This document shows positions 1 through 7,910 of a stretch of DNA of 52,149 nt, piece after piece. This DNA is from an uncultured Verrucomicrobiota bacterium (GTDB taxonomy: Bacteria; Verrucomicrobiota; Verrucomicrobiia; Limisphaerales; UBA8199), in contig CAIQQM010000025.1 of assembly GCA_903873945.1 (NCBI GenBank), forward strand, positions 1 through 52,149. Direction: 5' to 3'. The notes beneath the pieces are model-generated. The model made no database searches. It was not told where the DNA came from and saw nothing but the letters and a program-made list of their open reading frames with translations. How positions within the stretch are numbered: the first letter of the stretch is position 1; each line of letters begins with the position of its first letter. The translations under genes and the position numbers were made by a program.

Positions 1-319
1 ATGTGTGCGGGCTGTGGCCGAACCATTGATTAACAGGATGTTCTGACCTGATGATGCCATATTGGGGGTGTTTCAGGTCAAAAGGTCTGACGGTGTTATC
101 AGAACCCAACTCATTGGCGCGAGATTATGAGGTTTGATTTTGGCTGTCAACGGTATGAACCCGAGGTGCTGATGCGTAGGCGTTGGCCGCCCGCTCTCTA
201 CCCGAGGAGGCAGAGCAGCCAAGGCAGAAAGATGAGAGCGCCGAAAACACACAGGACGCGCAACTCCTGGAACGCTGGACGCACATGATGGGCATTGGGT
301 GTTCGCGCGATTTCAGCCG

Positions 320-390
320 GGCGGCAGGGATGCCGCCGGCTACGGCAGGCTGGAAGCCCGCCGCTACAGGCACAGAGTCGAAGTTCGACT
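320..390. repeat. Run of three small hairpins
   Basis: Three inverted repeats follow one another. The first is a perfect 7-bp stem (ggcggca / tgccgcc) with a 4-base loop at 320-337. The second is gcaggct / agcccgc with one mismatch at 345-361. The third is agtcgaa / ttcgact with a one-base loop at 376-390. No T-run follows, so they do not look like a terminator. They resemble REP/BIME-style intergenic palindromes. Confidence 0.55.
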
Positions 391-604
391 TCCCATGGCA
401 GCCACGGATTGAAGCCGAAGGTCAGCCTCCCGACGGATTAAACACGGATTTTTTCACACTTCAAACGGAAATCTCTCGCAAAGGCGCAGACCGCAAAGAT
501 GTGAAAGACGGACAGAATGGCCACAGATGGGGAATGGGAGTTGAGCCACGGATTTTTCACAGGGAGGGGCGAGCGCCGAACGGGAAACAGACATGGAACC
601 TTTG

Positions 605-660
605 CCACAGGCCGAACATCGGCCTCGCATAAACACAGATTTCACAGACGGGGAACGAAG
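605..660. repeat. Dispersed intergenic repeat, copy A
   Basis: About 56 bases containing 'ggcctcgcataaacac' match 19225-19280 closely, by my count at roughly 85 percent identity with a two-base length difference. The unit has a 6-bp hairpin (ggccga / tcggcc). Its three-base loop differs between copies (aca here, gcg in copy B) while the stem is unchanged. Confidence 0.7.
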
Positions 661-913
661 CAGCCATGGATTAAACCTGGCGAAAGCGGCAGCCGCCGTC
701 ACGCCGTAGCGGCGCTTTGGCGCGCCGCGAAGGTGGAAAGACTGCCGCAGTCCAAAAGCTGGCGCATGTTCCGGCAGCCCTGGTGACATGCTGCGATGTA
801 CATGCTGCCTCAGCCGCTCCCTGCTTTTACACACAACTCTTGACGTATCCTGACGCAAGCGGATTAGACACTTTCCTCAATTCCAGTAAACTTGAAGGCA
901 AAACCATTGATTG

Positions 914-3265
914 ATGTCAACTGAACGGACCATCGAATCAAAGCCGCCGCAGCAGAACGGACGCGGAGGCGTGACTGAGCTGTCGGTGACTGGCATGACG
1001 TGCGGGAATTGCGCGCGGCATGTGACTGATGCCATCCAGAGCGTTGACGGGGTGCATAGCGCCACGGTGGAACTGGAAAATAGCCGGGCATTCGTGCGCT
1101 GGCAGGCCGACGCCGGCCAGGATGTGGCGGCGGTTATCAAAGCGGTAAAGAAGGAGGGATATGGCGCGAAGACGGCAGAACGCCAAGCGCACAACCAGGA
1201 TGAGCAAAAGGCGGCGGGCTGGGAACTCAACCTATGGATCGGAGCGCTCGGCACCGTGCCGCTCATGCTGGGCGAATGGGTCTTCGGGTTTGGCATGGCG
1301 GATTGGTACCGCTGGGTTTCATTCGTATTGGCGGGTGTAGTGCAGGTTTTTGCAGGGGCCCGGTTTTACCGCGGCGCATGGGCCCAAATCAAAGCCGGCA
1401 AGTCGAACATGGACACGCTGGTTGCGTTGGGCTCAACGACAGCGTTCGCCTATAGCCTGTGGGCACTGTTCCGAGGTCATGGAGGCCACCTTTATTTCAT
1501 GGAGGCCGCCGCGATCATTACGCTCATCAGCATCGGGCATTGGATGGAGTCCCGCGTAAGCGCACGCGCCTCGAGCGCTTTGCGCAAGTTGTTGAGCCTC
1601 GCCCCGGCCCTGGCGCTCCGCCGCAATCCCGACGGCAGCGAAATTGAACTGCCCGCAGCGGAGTTACTGCCAAACGACCTTGCGGTCCTGCGCCCCGGCG
1701 ACCGTGTGCCGACGGACGGACAGGTTATCGAAGGCGACTCGGCAGTGAACGAGTCCATGCTTACAGGCGAATCCTTGCCGGTGGATAAGACCACCGGCAG
1801 CCAACTCTACGCAGGCACGGTTAACTTGAGCGGGCGTTTGTTGATGCGTGTCACCGCCATCGGGGAAGAAACTTCTCTGGCGCATGTTATCGCGGCAGTG
1901 CGGCGCGCCCAAACCAGCCGGGCAAACATTCAGCGCCTTGGAGACCGGGTCAGCAACGTGTTCGTCCCTATTGTCGTCGCCATCGCTCTCGCGGCCGCGC
2001 TTTTCTGGGGATTGGCCCCGGATTCGGCCGGGCGGGTTCATGCCGTGGCCGCTCGATTTCTTTGGCCTGCCCAGCCACCGGGCAACCCACTGGAAGCGGC
2101 TTTTATCATCGCCGCCGCGGTGCTGATTATCGCCTGTCCTTGCGCCATGGGTTTGGCCACGCCAACGGCGATCATGGCCGGCTCAAACGCCGCGGCACAG
2201 CGCGGCATTTTGATTCGAGACGGAATAGCGCTGGAGAAGGCCGGAAAAATCAGCGCAGTGGTTTTTGACAAAACGGGAACCCTGACACCAAGCAAGCCCA
2301 CCGTAGCGGAGGCATGGGAGCAGGAGAAAGGCGGGACGCCCGTCCGGCAATTGGCGGCGGCGCTCGCGCGGCATTCCGCGCATCCCATCAGCCAGGCACT
2401 GGCAAAGCTTTCAACGAACGGATTTCCGCTCACTGGCTGGCTGGAGGTTCGAGGCGCGGGCGTACAGGGCGAGATCAGGCGCCCGGACCCGGAAGGGGGA
2501 AATCCGGATGAATGGCCAGTGACGGCGCGGCTGGGATCGCTGCGGTGGCTGCGCGAGTCCGGCGTGGACCTGTCGCAAAGCAAGGCTTTCGTTGAGGAAT
2601 GGTCGGCCAAGGGTGCAACAATCATCGGCCTTGCCGAGGATGGAATGCTGCGCGGATTATTCGCGGTCAAGGACGCGCTGAAGCCGGGCGCGGCAAGGGT
2701 CGTCAAGCAACTGCGTCGACAGGGTTTGAAGATTTACCTGGTCACGGGCGACAACCCGCTTACGGCCGCGAGCATCGCCAGAGAGGCCGGCATCCAAGCT
2801 GAAAATGTGTTTGCCGAAGTCCGTCCCGAGGAAAAAGCCGCGTTTGTGCAGAAGCTGCAGGCGCAGGGCGAGCGCGTCGCATTTGTGGGGGATGGCATCA
2901 ACGACGCGCCAGCGCTTGAGCGCGCGGACCTGGGAATTGCCGTGAGCCGCGCGAGCGACATCGCGCGCGAAGCAGCGGATATCATCCTTCTAAATTCAGA
3001 AATTGAAGCGGTGCCGGAAAGTCTCGGGCTCGCGAGGGCAACATTGCGAACGATCAAACAGAATCTCTTCTGGGCCTTTTTTTACAACGCCACAGGCATC
3101 CCGCTTGCCGCCCTCGGCTTCATGAGCCCAATTCTGTGCGCGGCGGCAATGGGCCTGTCCGATTTGGTGGTAATTGGGAATGCGTTGCGCCTGAGGGGAT
3201 GGCGTTTGCGCCAAGAGCCAGTCCAGAGCAGCGTTTATTCCGGCGGTCCATCTTCGGATGGCTGA
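914..3265 (+). CDS. copA: Copper-type heavy-metal P1B ATPase
   Basis: Inner-membrane ATP-driven exporter, most likely of Cu(I). An N-terminal metal-binding domain carries GMTCGNC at about residue 29. TGES (actuator) is near residue 285, the metal-site motif ACPCAMG near 408, the phosphorylation motif DKTGTLT near 452, SAHPIS in the nucleotide-binding domain, and GDGINDAP near 660. At about 780 residues it is a typical CopA length. The penultimate membrane segment has the FYN seen in copper pumps. The last has MGLSD where many CopA proteins have MxxSS, so metal specificity is a family inference. The ORF track starts at a TTG at 911; I prefer the ATG at 914. The 3' end overlaps the convergent metal-sensor gene by 31 bases, which suggests a shared metal-stress theme. 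Confidence 0.93.
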   Translation: MSTERTIESKPPQQNGRGGVTELSVTGMTCGNCARHVTDAIQSVDGVHSATVELENSRAFVRWQADAGQDVAAVIKAVKKEGYGAKTAERQAHNQDEQKAAGWELNLWIGALGTVPLMLGEWVFGFGMADWYRWVSFVLAGVVQVFAGARFYRGAWAQIKAGKSNMDTLVALGSTTAFAYSLWALFRGHGGHLYFMEAAAIITLISIGHWMESRVSARASSALRKLLSLAPALALRRNPDGSEIELPAAELLPNDLAVLRPGDRVPTDGQVIEGDSAVNESMLTGESLPVDKTTGSQLYAGTVNLSGRLLMRVTAIGEETSLAHVIAAVRRAQTSRANIQRLGDRVSNVFVPIVVAIALAAALFWGLAPDSAGRVHAVAARFLWPAQPPGNPLEAAFIIAAAVLIIACPCAMGLATPTAIMAGSNAAAQRGILIRDGIALEKAGKISAVVFDKTGTLTPSKPTVAEAWEQEKGGTPVRQLAAALARHSAHPISQALAKLSTNGFPLTGWLEVRGAGVQGEIRRPDPEGGNPDEWPVTARLGSLRWLRESGVDLSQSKAFVEEWSAKGATIIGLAEDGMLRGLFAVKDALKPGAARVVKQLRRQGLKIYLVTGDNPLTAASIAREAGIQAENVFAEVRPEEKAAFVQKLQAQGERVAFVGDGINDAPALERADLGIAVSRASDIAREAADIILLNSEIEAVPESLGLARATLRTIKQNLFWAFFYNATGIPLAALGFMSPILCAAAMGLSDLVVIGNALRLRGWRLRQEPVQSSVYSGGPSSDG

Positions 3266-3702
3266 TCGGACGGGGGCGGGGGCTGACGCTGGTCCCGCGA
3301 ACGCTGTTGCTGCTTTTGCTGTTTCTTTAGCAGCTCATCAAAGCGAACGCGCTGTTCGGGGGTCAGCACTTCGCGAAATTCCTCCCTGGTCCTCTGCACT
3401 TCTTCACGGATCTTCGGATTAACGGGTTCCATGAGTTTTTTAACACGCTCCTGGCTCTCCTTCATGATCGCATCGATCCGTTCGCGCTGGCCGGAGGTCA
3501 GGCTTAAATCCCGTTCCAAGCGACGAAGAAACTCCAAGCGCATCCCGCCAGCCGAGAGAGGTTGGGCTGGACGACCAGCCACAGCGAAGCGCGGCTGATG
3601 GCGACTTCCAATACCTTCGGAATATCGAACCAATAAGCCACCGGTAACGACACCGGCGCCAAAGATCACCATGGTTGCGAGGATGACTTTCCAGCTATTC
3701 AC
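3235..3702 (-). CDS. Spy/CpxP/CnrX-like membrane-anchored protein
   Basis: 155 residues. An N-terminal hydrophobic segment (about 7-25) could be a signal anchor. A strongly helical, charged periplasmic part follows with two LTxxQ-type motifs, LTSGQRERID near 70 and LTPEQRVRF near 118. That arrangement is typical of the Spy/CpxP and heavy-metal-resistance (CnrX/ZraP) superfamily of periplasmic metal sensors and chaperones. The C-terminus is Gln/Arg/Pro-rich. Its start overlaps the stop of the upstream small membrane gene in an ATGA arrangement, and an ECF sigma gene precedes that. By analogy with CnrYXH this would be the periplasmic sensor of the sigma/anti-sigma pair. It could instead be a simple Spy-like chaperone. 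Confidence 0.8.
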   Translation of the reverse strand: MNSWKVILATMVIFGAGVVTGGLLVRYSEGIGSRHQPRFAVAGRPAQPLSAGGMRLEFLRRLERDLSLTSGQRERIDAIMKESQERVKKLMEPVNPKIREEVQRTREEFREVLTPEQRVRFDELLKKQQKQQQRSRDQRQPPPPSDQPSEDGPPE

Positions 3703-4013
3703 TCGACAGTTTCGGTTGGGGGTTCCTGGTCCACCGCAGCCAGCACGATATTCTCAAATTGCTGGGACAAATCGCCCGAGGATGTGCTGCCGGCCGAAGC
3801 GAAGAACGACCAGGAACCGAGCAGCAGCATAACGGCCACACACGGCGCGGCAGCACACCAAAGCGCGCGCGCCCACAGGGCCACACTATCCGGGATGGGA
3901 TGGGCGGCAATGTGCGCCAGAATCCGCTTTTCAAAGGCATAAGGCACGCTCTCGCCCGGGGCGGCGGCCCGGGCGCTAGCGATTAATTTCCGTTCCAATT
4001 CGGCAAGATTCAT
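3699..4013 (-). CDS. Small membrane protein, candidate anti-sigma factor
   Basis: 104 residues: a helical N-terminal cytoplasmic part of about 45 residues (LAELERKLIASARAA), one clear membrane segment at about 48-72 (CAAAPCVAVMLLLGSW), and a short acidic outer part. It is a single-pass protein directly downstream of an ECF sigma gene, about 40 bases away, and its stop overlaps the next gene by 4 bases. That position and topology are those of a membrane anti-sigma factor such as CnrY or a short RsbW-independent ASF. I see no HxxxCxxC zinc motif, so the assignment rests on context. Confidence 0.7.
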   Translation of the reverse strand: MNLAELERKLIASARAAAPGESVPYAFEKRILAHIAAHPIPDSVALWARALWCAAAPCVAVMLLLGSWSFFASAGSTSSGDLSQQFENIVLAAVDQEPPTETVE

Positions 4014-4053
4014 ACAGCCTTCAAATATTCAGACGGTCATAAACGCGGAGCGG

Positions 4054-4629
4054 TTACAGATACTTGTCTTTGGCAATTCGCGCCAAAATCCTCCGCATTT
4101 CAGCCCGCGCCCGAAAAGCGCGCACCTTAACCAGCGGCATGGACCAACCGGTCAGGACTGAGATTTCTTTCACAGAGCGGTCTTCAATTTCCAACAGGGT
4201 GATGACCAGCCGCGCCGGCGCTGAGAGCTGTTCGAGGACTCGCTGAACCAACAGACGCGCGGCGTCCGCGCTTTCCCCAGCCGCCTCCGTCCCGCCAACA
4301 AAGTGCTCCAGCCAGTCAGTTTCCGGCTCGGTCAGCTCAGAAAAAGCGCTCTCCCGGTTGCGCTGATGGCCCCGGAGGAAATCATAGCAGGTCCGGACCG
4401 CGAGGCGCATCAACCAATGCTCGAAGGGCGCTTCAGAGCGAAAGCTTTTCAGTTTTTGAAATGCCTTGAGCCAAATCTCCTGAGCGATGTCCTCGACCTC
4501 GCTTTCGCGCCGTGAATAACGACGCACAGTTGAAAAAATGCGCGGGGAATACTTCCGGACCAACGGTTCGAAGCTTGAGGCATCGCCGTTCAGAACTGCG
4601 GCTATCAGATCCGCTTCGGTTGGTTCCAT
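4054..4629 (-). CDS. ECF-family RNA polymerase sigma factor
   Basis: 191 residues. Region 2 runs from about residue 20 to 90 (FEPLVRKYSPRIFSTVRRY, then VEDIAQEIWLKAFQKL, the -10 recognition part). Region 4 runs from about 130 to 185 (LSAPARLVITLLEIEDRSV, then a helix-turn-helix LTGWSMPLVKVRAFRAR). It lacks regions 1 and 3, which defines the ECF class. It is the first gene of a three-gene same-strand cassette with a membrane protein and a Spy/CnrX-like sensor. It probably redirects RNA polymerase to envelope or metal-stress genes when the sensor releases it, and copA next door is the obvious candidate target. Confidence 0.92.
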   Translation of the reverse strand: MEPTEADLIAAVLNGDASSFEPLVRKYSPRIFSTVRRYSRRESEVEDIAQEIWLKAFQKLKSFRSEAPFEHWLMRLAVRTCYDFLRGHQRNRESAFSELTEPETDWLEHFVGGTEAAGESADAARLLVQRVLEQLSAPARLVITLLEIEDRSVKEISVLTGWSMPLVKVRAFRARAEMRRILARIAKDKYL

Positions 4630-4636
4630 CGGGAAG

Positions 4637-4666
4637 AGTATGCCTAACTGAGGCTTTTAAAGTCAA
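4637..4666 (-). promoter_or_regulatory. Possible sigma-70-type promoter of the sigma operon
   Basis: On the minus strand TTGACT and CATACT are separated by 18 bases, with the -10 ending 7 bases before the sigma-factor ATG. If used, the transcript would be leaderless or nearly so. I see no good GGAAC/GTC-type ECF autoregulatory promoter in the same interval. Confidence 0.3.
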
Positions 4667-4703
4667 AAACGCGACCCGCCACAGGTCCTATGCTTGAACT
4701 CCC

Positions 4704-4761
4704 CCAGAAGCCATCTCATAAATACCTGCAGCGGCGTTGCAAGGAAAAGCATGACTTCTAG
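4704..4761. repeat. Short derivative of the CTAGAAG inverted-repeat element
   Basis: The left part, 'agaagccatctcataaata' followed by 'gcagcggcgttgc', matches the left end of the 353-bp element at 16775 almost base for base. The right end 'atgacttctag' matches that element's right terminus. Nearly all of the interior is missing, leaving 58 bases. The right-hand CTAG supplies the TAG stop codon of the minus-strand gene at 4758. It looks like an internally deleted, non-autonomous copy. Confidence 0.75.
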
Positions 4762-5012
4762 TGCCGGGTAATGCCAAGCGCATGTTCGAAATCCGCGGAA
4801 AATTTACTGATAGTCTCGGTAATTTTGGGAGGCTGTTCAATAAGGGTGGCCATCATACGCTCAGCCATTTGCGGTTTAAAGCGGGCCAACTCCACGGCGG
4901 CCATAATCAGAGACAGGTGGTTATTGATATCGTGCCGCATGGTGGACAGCTTGCGGTTAAGTTCTTCCACCTGTGCGGCGGTCAGGGTCACTGGCTGGCT
5001 AGGCAATCCCAT
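4758..5012 (-). CDS. Small histidine-kinase DHp-like protein
   Basis: 84 residues, almost entirely helical. Residues about 12-50 read LNRKLSTMRHDINNHLSLIM, an H-box of the RHDxxNHL type seen in the dimerisation/phosphotransfer helices of sensor kinases and Spo0B-like proteins. No ATP-binding (HATPase) domain follows, because the protein stops after about 35 more residues. It could be a stand-alone phosphotransfer or kinase-dimerisation module or a regulator that heterodimerises with a full kinase. The start at 5012 is the first ATG of the frame. The TAG stop lies inside the terminus of a repeat element, so the natural C-terminus may once have been different. No partner gene is adjacent. Confidence 0.7.
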   Translation of the reverse strand: MGLPSQPVTLTAAQVEELNRKLSTMRHDINNHLSLIMAAVELARFKPQMAERMMATLIEQPPKITETISKFSADFEHALGITRH

Positions 5013-5066
5013 CCCTCAAAATGAGCCCAAAGTCCGCAGAAACGCAAGCAGCAATGATTTTGCGGG

Positions 5067-5094
5067 TTGACAACCATCCGGGACAAAATATGCT
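5067..5094 (+). promoter_or_regulatory. Promoter of rpsU
   Basis: A perfect TTGACA is followed after 16 bases by TATGCT, about 78 bases before the rpsU start. The spacing, the perfect -35 and the position in the divergent intergenic region make this a good sigma-70-type promoter. It would give a 5' leader of about 70 bases. Confidence 0.6.
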
Positions 5095-5171
5095 TTCCGG
5101 CCGACCAAAGAGGAGCGCCGGCCATGATGGCCGCGCGCGTCCCAAGGTCTCTGGAGAGGAAGTGAAGAGTT

Positions 5172-5369
5172 TTGACCGAAATTAAACTTAAGAAAGGCGA
5201 ATCTGTTGAGAAGGCGCTGCGGCGATTGAAGAAGAAAATCGATCGCGAAGGCACGTTAAAGACCGTGCGCAATCATCGGCATTTTGAGAAGCCGAGCGAG
5301 CGACGCCGCCGAAAGGAGAAGGCCGCCCGTTTCTCCGCCATGCTCACCGCGCGCTACGCAGACCTATAA
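5172..5369 (+). CDS. rpsU: 30S ribosomal protein bS21
   Basis: 65 residues matching the bS21 pattern: MTEIKLKKGESVEKALRRLK at the N-terminus, then a basic helical body with KPSERRRRKEKAA. bS21 sits on the small-subunit platform near the anti-Shine-Dalgarno end of 16S rRNA and helps initiation. The frame has no ATG. The conserved N-terminus begins exactly at a TTG, so TTG is the start codon. A purine-rich stretch (gagaggaagtgaagag) lies upstream. The gene is monocistronic, with its own promoter and a strong terminator. Confidence 0.93.
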   Translation: MTEIKLKKGESVEKALRRLKKKIDREGTLKTVRNHRHFEKPSERRRRKEKAARFSAMLTARYADL

Positions 5370-5385
5370 GCGCGGCAATTTGCGG

Positions 5386-5421
5386 CCGGGCGCGGTTCAT
5401 GACCGCGCCCGGTCTATTTTT
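5386..5421 (+). terminator. Rho-independent terminator after rpsU
   Basis: A perfect 11-bp stem, ccgggcgcggt / accgcgcccgg, with a 5-base loop (tcatg) is followed by tctattttta. It begins 16 bases after the rpsU stop codon. Confidence 0.88.
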
Positions 5422-5562
5422 AGGCCGAGGCAAATCAGTTACACGGGCTGAATGAGCGGCACCTGTGCCCCAGCGTCCTGTTTTCATTTGTTCCTTGCGA
5501 ACCATGTGATCCGTGATTCCCGACACTCGACTCCATTTCCCTGACGCTTAATCCGGGGTTTT

Positions 5563-6477
5563 ATGTATTCCTTGTCCACCTGTTGGAACACCCATCGCCA
5601 CACGGATGGGCGCGCCATGCTGCTTGAGATCCGCGGATTGGGCTTTGAATACGCCGAGTTGAGCCACGGCACCCGCGTCAGCCTGCTGCCCGGCATTCTC
5701 GAAGCGGTTGACGCCGGCGAAATCAGGATATCCAGCCTTCACAACTTCTGCCCGCTCCCCATGGGCGTTTCCACCCCCGCACCGAACCTCCATCAATTTT
5801 CCGCCGAGAAACCACGGGAACGAGAGCTCGCAGAACGCCATACCCGCAAGACGATCGAATTCGCCGCCCGCGTTCGCGCCCCGGTGGTCGTGCTGCATCT
5901 CGGCAGCATCGACATGAAAGATTACACCGACAAGCTGCTGGAAATGGCGGGGCGCGGGGAGGCAAAAACGAAGAAATACCAAAGCCTTTGCGCGGACCTG
6001 GCCAAAAGCCGCGAGGCCCGGAAGGGACCCTTCTTCGAACGGACAAAGGACTTGTTAAAGAAGCTGCTGCCGGAAGCCGAGTCGCGCGGCATCAAACTAG
6101 GGATAGAAAACCGCCAGGCCCTTGAGGAACTGCCGCTCGAAGACGATTTCCGGCTCTTGTTCCGAGAACTTGCCAGCCCGAGCATGGTCTATTGGCACGA
6201 CACCGGCCATGCGCAGATCAAGGAAAACCTTGGCTTCATTCATCATGCGACTTTCCTGGAATCGCTTCGGGATTTTCTCTTTGGCTTTCATGTCCACGAC
6301 GTGCAATTCCCGGGACGCGACCACTGCTCCCCCGGTTCCGGCGGCATCGATTTCGCCCTGCTCAAACCGCTTGTCACACCGAAGCATATCAAGGTGTTTG
6401 AGTTCGCCCCGACGCTGACCGTCGAGGAGGCAAAGCGAGGCGCCGACCATGTGAAGCGAATCTGGGGGGCGGACTAA
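5563..6477 (+). CDS. Sugar phosphate isomerase/epimerase-like TIM-barrel protein
   Basis: 304 residues, the usual size of the xylose isomerase-like TIM-barrel (AP endonuclease family 2) superfamily. Visible signatures are GFEYAELSHGTR near residue 27, VVVLHLGSID near 105 (strand ending in a ligand-binding His), KLGIENRQALEELP near 172 with a metal-binding Glu, WHDTGHAQI near 208 and FHVHDVQFPGRDH near 242. These Glu/Asp/His residues are the usual divalent-metal ligands. The specific substrate cannot be read from sequence; relatives isomerise or epimerise sugars or inositol derivatives. The next gene starts 25 bases downstream, so the two are probably co-transcribed. Confidence 0.85.
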   Translation: MYSLSTCWNTHRHTDGRAMLLEIRGLGFEYAELSHGTRVSLLPGILEAVDAGEIRISSLHNFCPLPMGVSTPAPNLHQFSAEKPRERELAERHTRKTIEFAARVRAPVVVLHLGSIDMKDYTDKLLEMAGRGEAKTKKYQSLCADLAKSREARKGPFFERTKDLLKKLLPEAESRGIKLGIENRQALEELPLEDDFRLLFRELASPSMVYWHDTGHAQIKENLGFIHHATFLESLRDFLFGFHVHDVQFPGRDHCSPGSGGIDFALLKPLVTPKHIKVFEFAPTLTVEEAKRGADHVKRIWGAD

Positions 6478-6502
6478 AGTTAAACCACGGCCGGCAGGCA
6501 AC

Positions 6503-7861
6503 ATGATTACGCATCGCGCCAAGCGTCTTCGATCGGCCGCCACCGAGATCGTCCGAAGGCTTCAACGCGCCGGATTTTCGGCGTTTTGGGTCGGTGGTTG
6601 CGTACGTGATTTCCTGCTTGGCCGGGAGCCTGAAGATTACGATATCGCAACCAGCGCCCTGCCGGAGCAAATCGAGAAGCTCTTCAAACGCACCATTCCT
6701 GTAGGACGCAAATTTGGCGTCATGGTTGTGCTCGAAAACGCCCACCAGTTCCAAGTTGCGACTTTCCGCGCGGAAGCCGACTACCAAGACGGGCGGCACC
6801 CGGAACAGGTTACGTTCGGCGATGCGATGGCCGATGCGCGCCGTCGCGATTTCACAGTCAATGGCTTATTTTACGATCCCGCATCGAAAAAGCTCCACGA
6901 TTGGGTCGGCGGCCGTTCCGATCTCCTCGCCAAAACCATCCGCACGATCGGCTCACCGGCGGAACGGTTCGCCGAGGACCATTTGCGCCTGCTGCGCGCG
7001 ATCCGTTTTGCCGCGCAACTCGGTTTTGAAATCGAAGCCGACACTTTTGCCGCCTTGAGGGCAAACGCGCCGAAGATCGGCACGATCAGCGCCGAGCGCG
7101 TCCGCGACGAATTGGTCAAGTTATTGCGTCCGCCACACGCGGCGCCGGGGCTCGTCCTGCTGCATGAAAGCGGTTTGCTGACGAAAGTATTGCCGGAGAT
7201 CGAGGCCACTGTCCGCTGCGAGCAATCACCCGACTATCATCCCGAAGGCAGCGTTTTCGAACATCTGCTGCTCATGTTGAAACACCTGCCGCCGCGAGCG
7301 TCCAGTTCCCTGCCCTGGGCAGTGTTGCTGCATGATGTTGCGAAGCCGGTCACGGCTTCACGCGACCCGGCAACCGGCGCAATTCATTTCTACGCCCACG
7401 AAAAAACCGGGGCGGACATGGCGAAAAGCATTTTGGAACGGTTGCGCTTTCCGAGAAGGCAAATTGAAGACATTGCCAACGCCGTGCGCTATCACATGCA
7501 GTTCAAGGATGCGCCGAAGATGCGCAAATCGACTTTGCGCCGCTTACTGATGCGCCCGACCTTCGAGCTTGAACTTGAACTGCACCGTCTCGACTGCCTG
7601 GGTTCTCATGGCGACCTAGAAGTGCATCACTTTCTCCTTGAGCAAGCCAAAGAACTGGAGCGCCAGCCAATGATTCGGCCGCCGTTGCTCAGCGGGAATG
7701 CCCTGATCGCGCTGGGCATGAAACCCGGCCCGGCCATAGGCGCGCTGCTTGCGGAAATCCGCGAAAAACAGCTTCAGGATGAGTTGGAAACACCTGCCGA
7801 GGCACAAAAATGGGCAAAGAAAAGGATCAAGGGACCGGGCCGGCCGAAGAGAAATTCATGA
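6503..7861 (+). CDS. CCA tRNA nucleotidyltransferase / poly(A) polymerase family
   Basis: 452 residues. A class II nucleotidyltransferase head carries GGCVRDFLLGREPEDYDIAT at about residues 31-50, where DYD supplies the metal-binding Asp pair, and RRDFTVNGLFYDP near 113. RNA-binding helices follow (EDHLRLLRAIRFAAQLGFEI near 153-172), then an HD domain with LLHDVAKPVTA near 275 and YHMQF near 331. The HD domain is common in CCA-adding enzymes. Nucleotidyltransferases of this family either repair or build tRNA 3'-CCA ends or polyadenylate RNA, and the two cannot be separated by reading alone. CCA addition is the more likely role. Confidence 0.88.
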   Translation: MITHRAKRLRSAATEIVRRLQRAGFSAFWVGGCVRDFLLGREPEDYDIATSALPEQIEKLFKRTIPVGRKFGVMVVLENAHQFQVATFRAEADYQDGRHPEQVTFGDAMADARRRDFTVNGLFYDPASKKLHDWVGGRSDLLAKTIRTIGSPAERFAEDHLRLLRAIRFAAQLGFEIEADTFAALRANAPKIGTISAERVRDELVKLLRPPHAAPGLVLLHESGLLTKVLPEIEATVRCEQSPDYHPEGSVFEHLLLMLKHLPPRASSSLPWAVLLHDVAKPVTASRDPATGAIHFYAHEKTGADMAKSILERLRFPRRQIEDIANAVRYHMQFKDAPKMRKSTLRRLLMRPTFELELELHRLDCLGSHGDLEVHHFLLEQAKELERQPMIRPPLLSGNALIALGMKPGPAIGALLAEIREKQLQDELETPAEAQKWAKKRIKGPGRPKRNS

Positions 7862-7910
7862 GCAAGCTGCCGTTCGTCGATGATGAAGCGGGCATGGGGA
7901 ATTCAACATC

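Larger units (their letters stand above)
1..913. other. Gene-free left flank, repeat mosaic
   Basis: I see no convincing gene here. The ORFs the track lists in this stretch overlap on both strands, start without ribosome binding sites and translate low-complexity repeat DNA. The sequence is instead a patchwork of phrases of the type 'cacggatttttcacag', 'cgcaaaggcgcagaccgcaaag' and short hairpins, and several of these recur at 18959-19336. The last 70 bases before copA contain a TTGACG hexamer at 840-845 and a weak TTAGAC hexamer 18 bases later. That could be the copA promoter but is too weak to call. The first 33 bases can be read as a short open frame ending in TAA and may be the tail of something outside the window. 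Confidence 0.6.

Noticed and set aside
183-858. Several 60-150 codon ORFs in the left flank
   Set aside because: They translate repeat phrases and hairpins, overlap on both strands and lack start signals.
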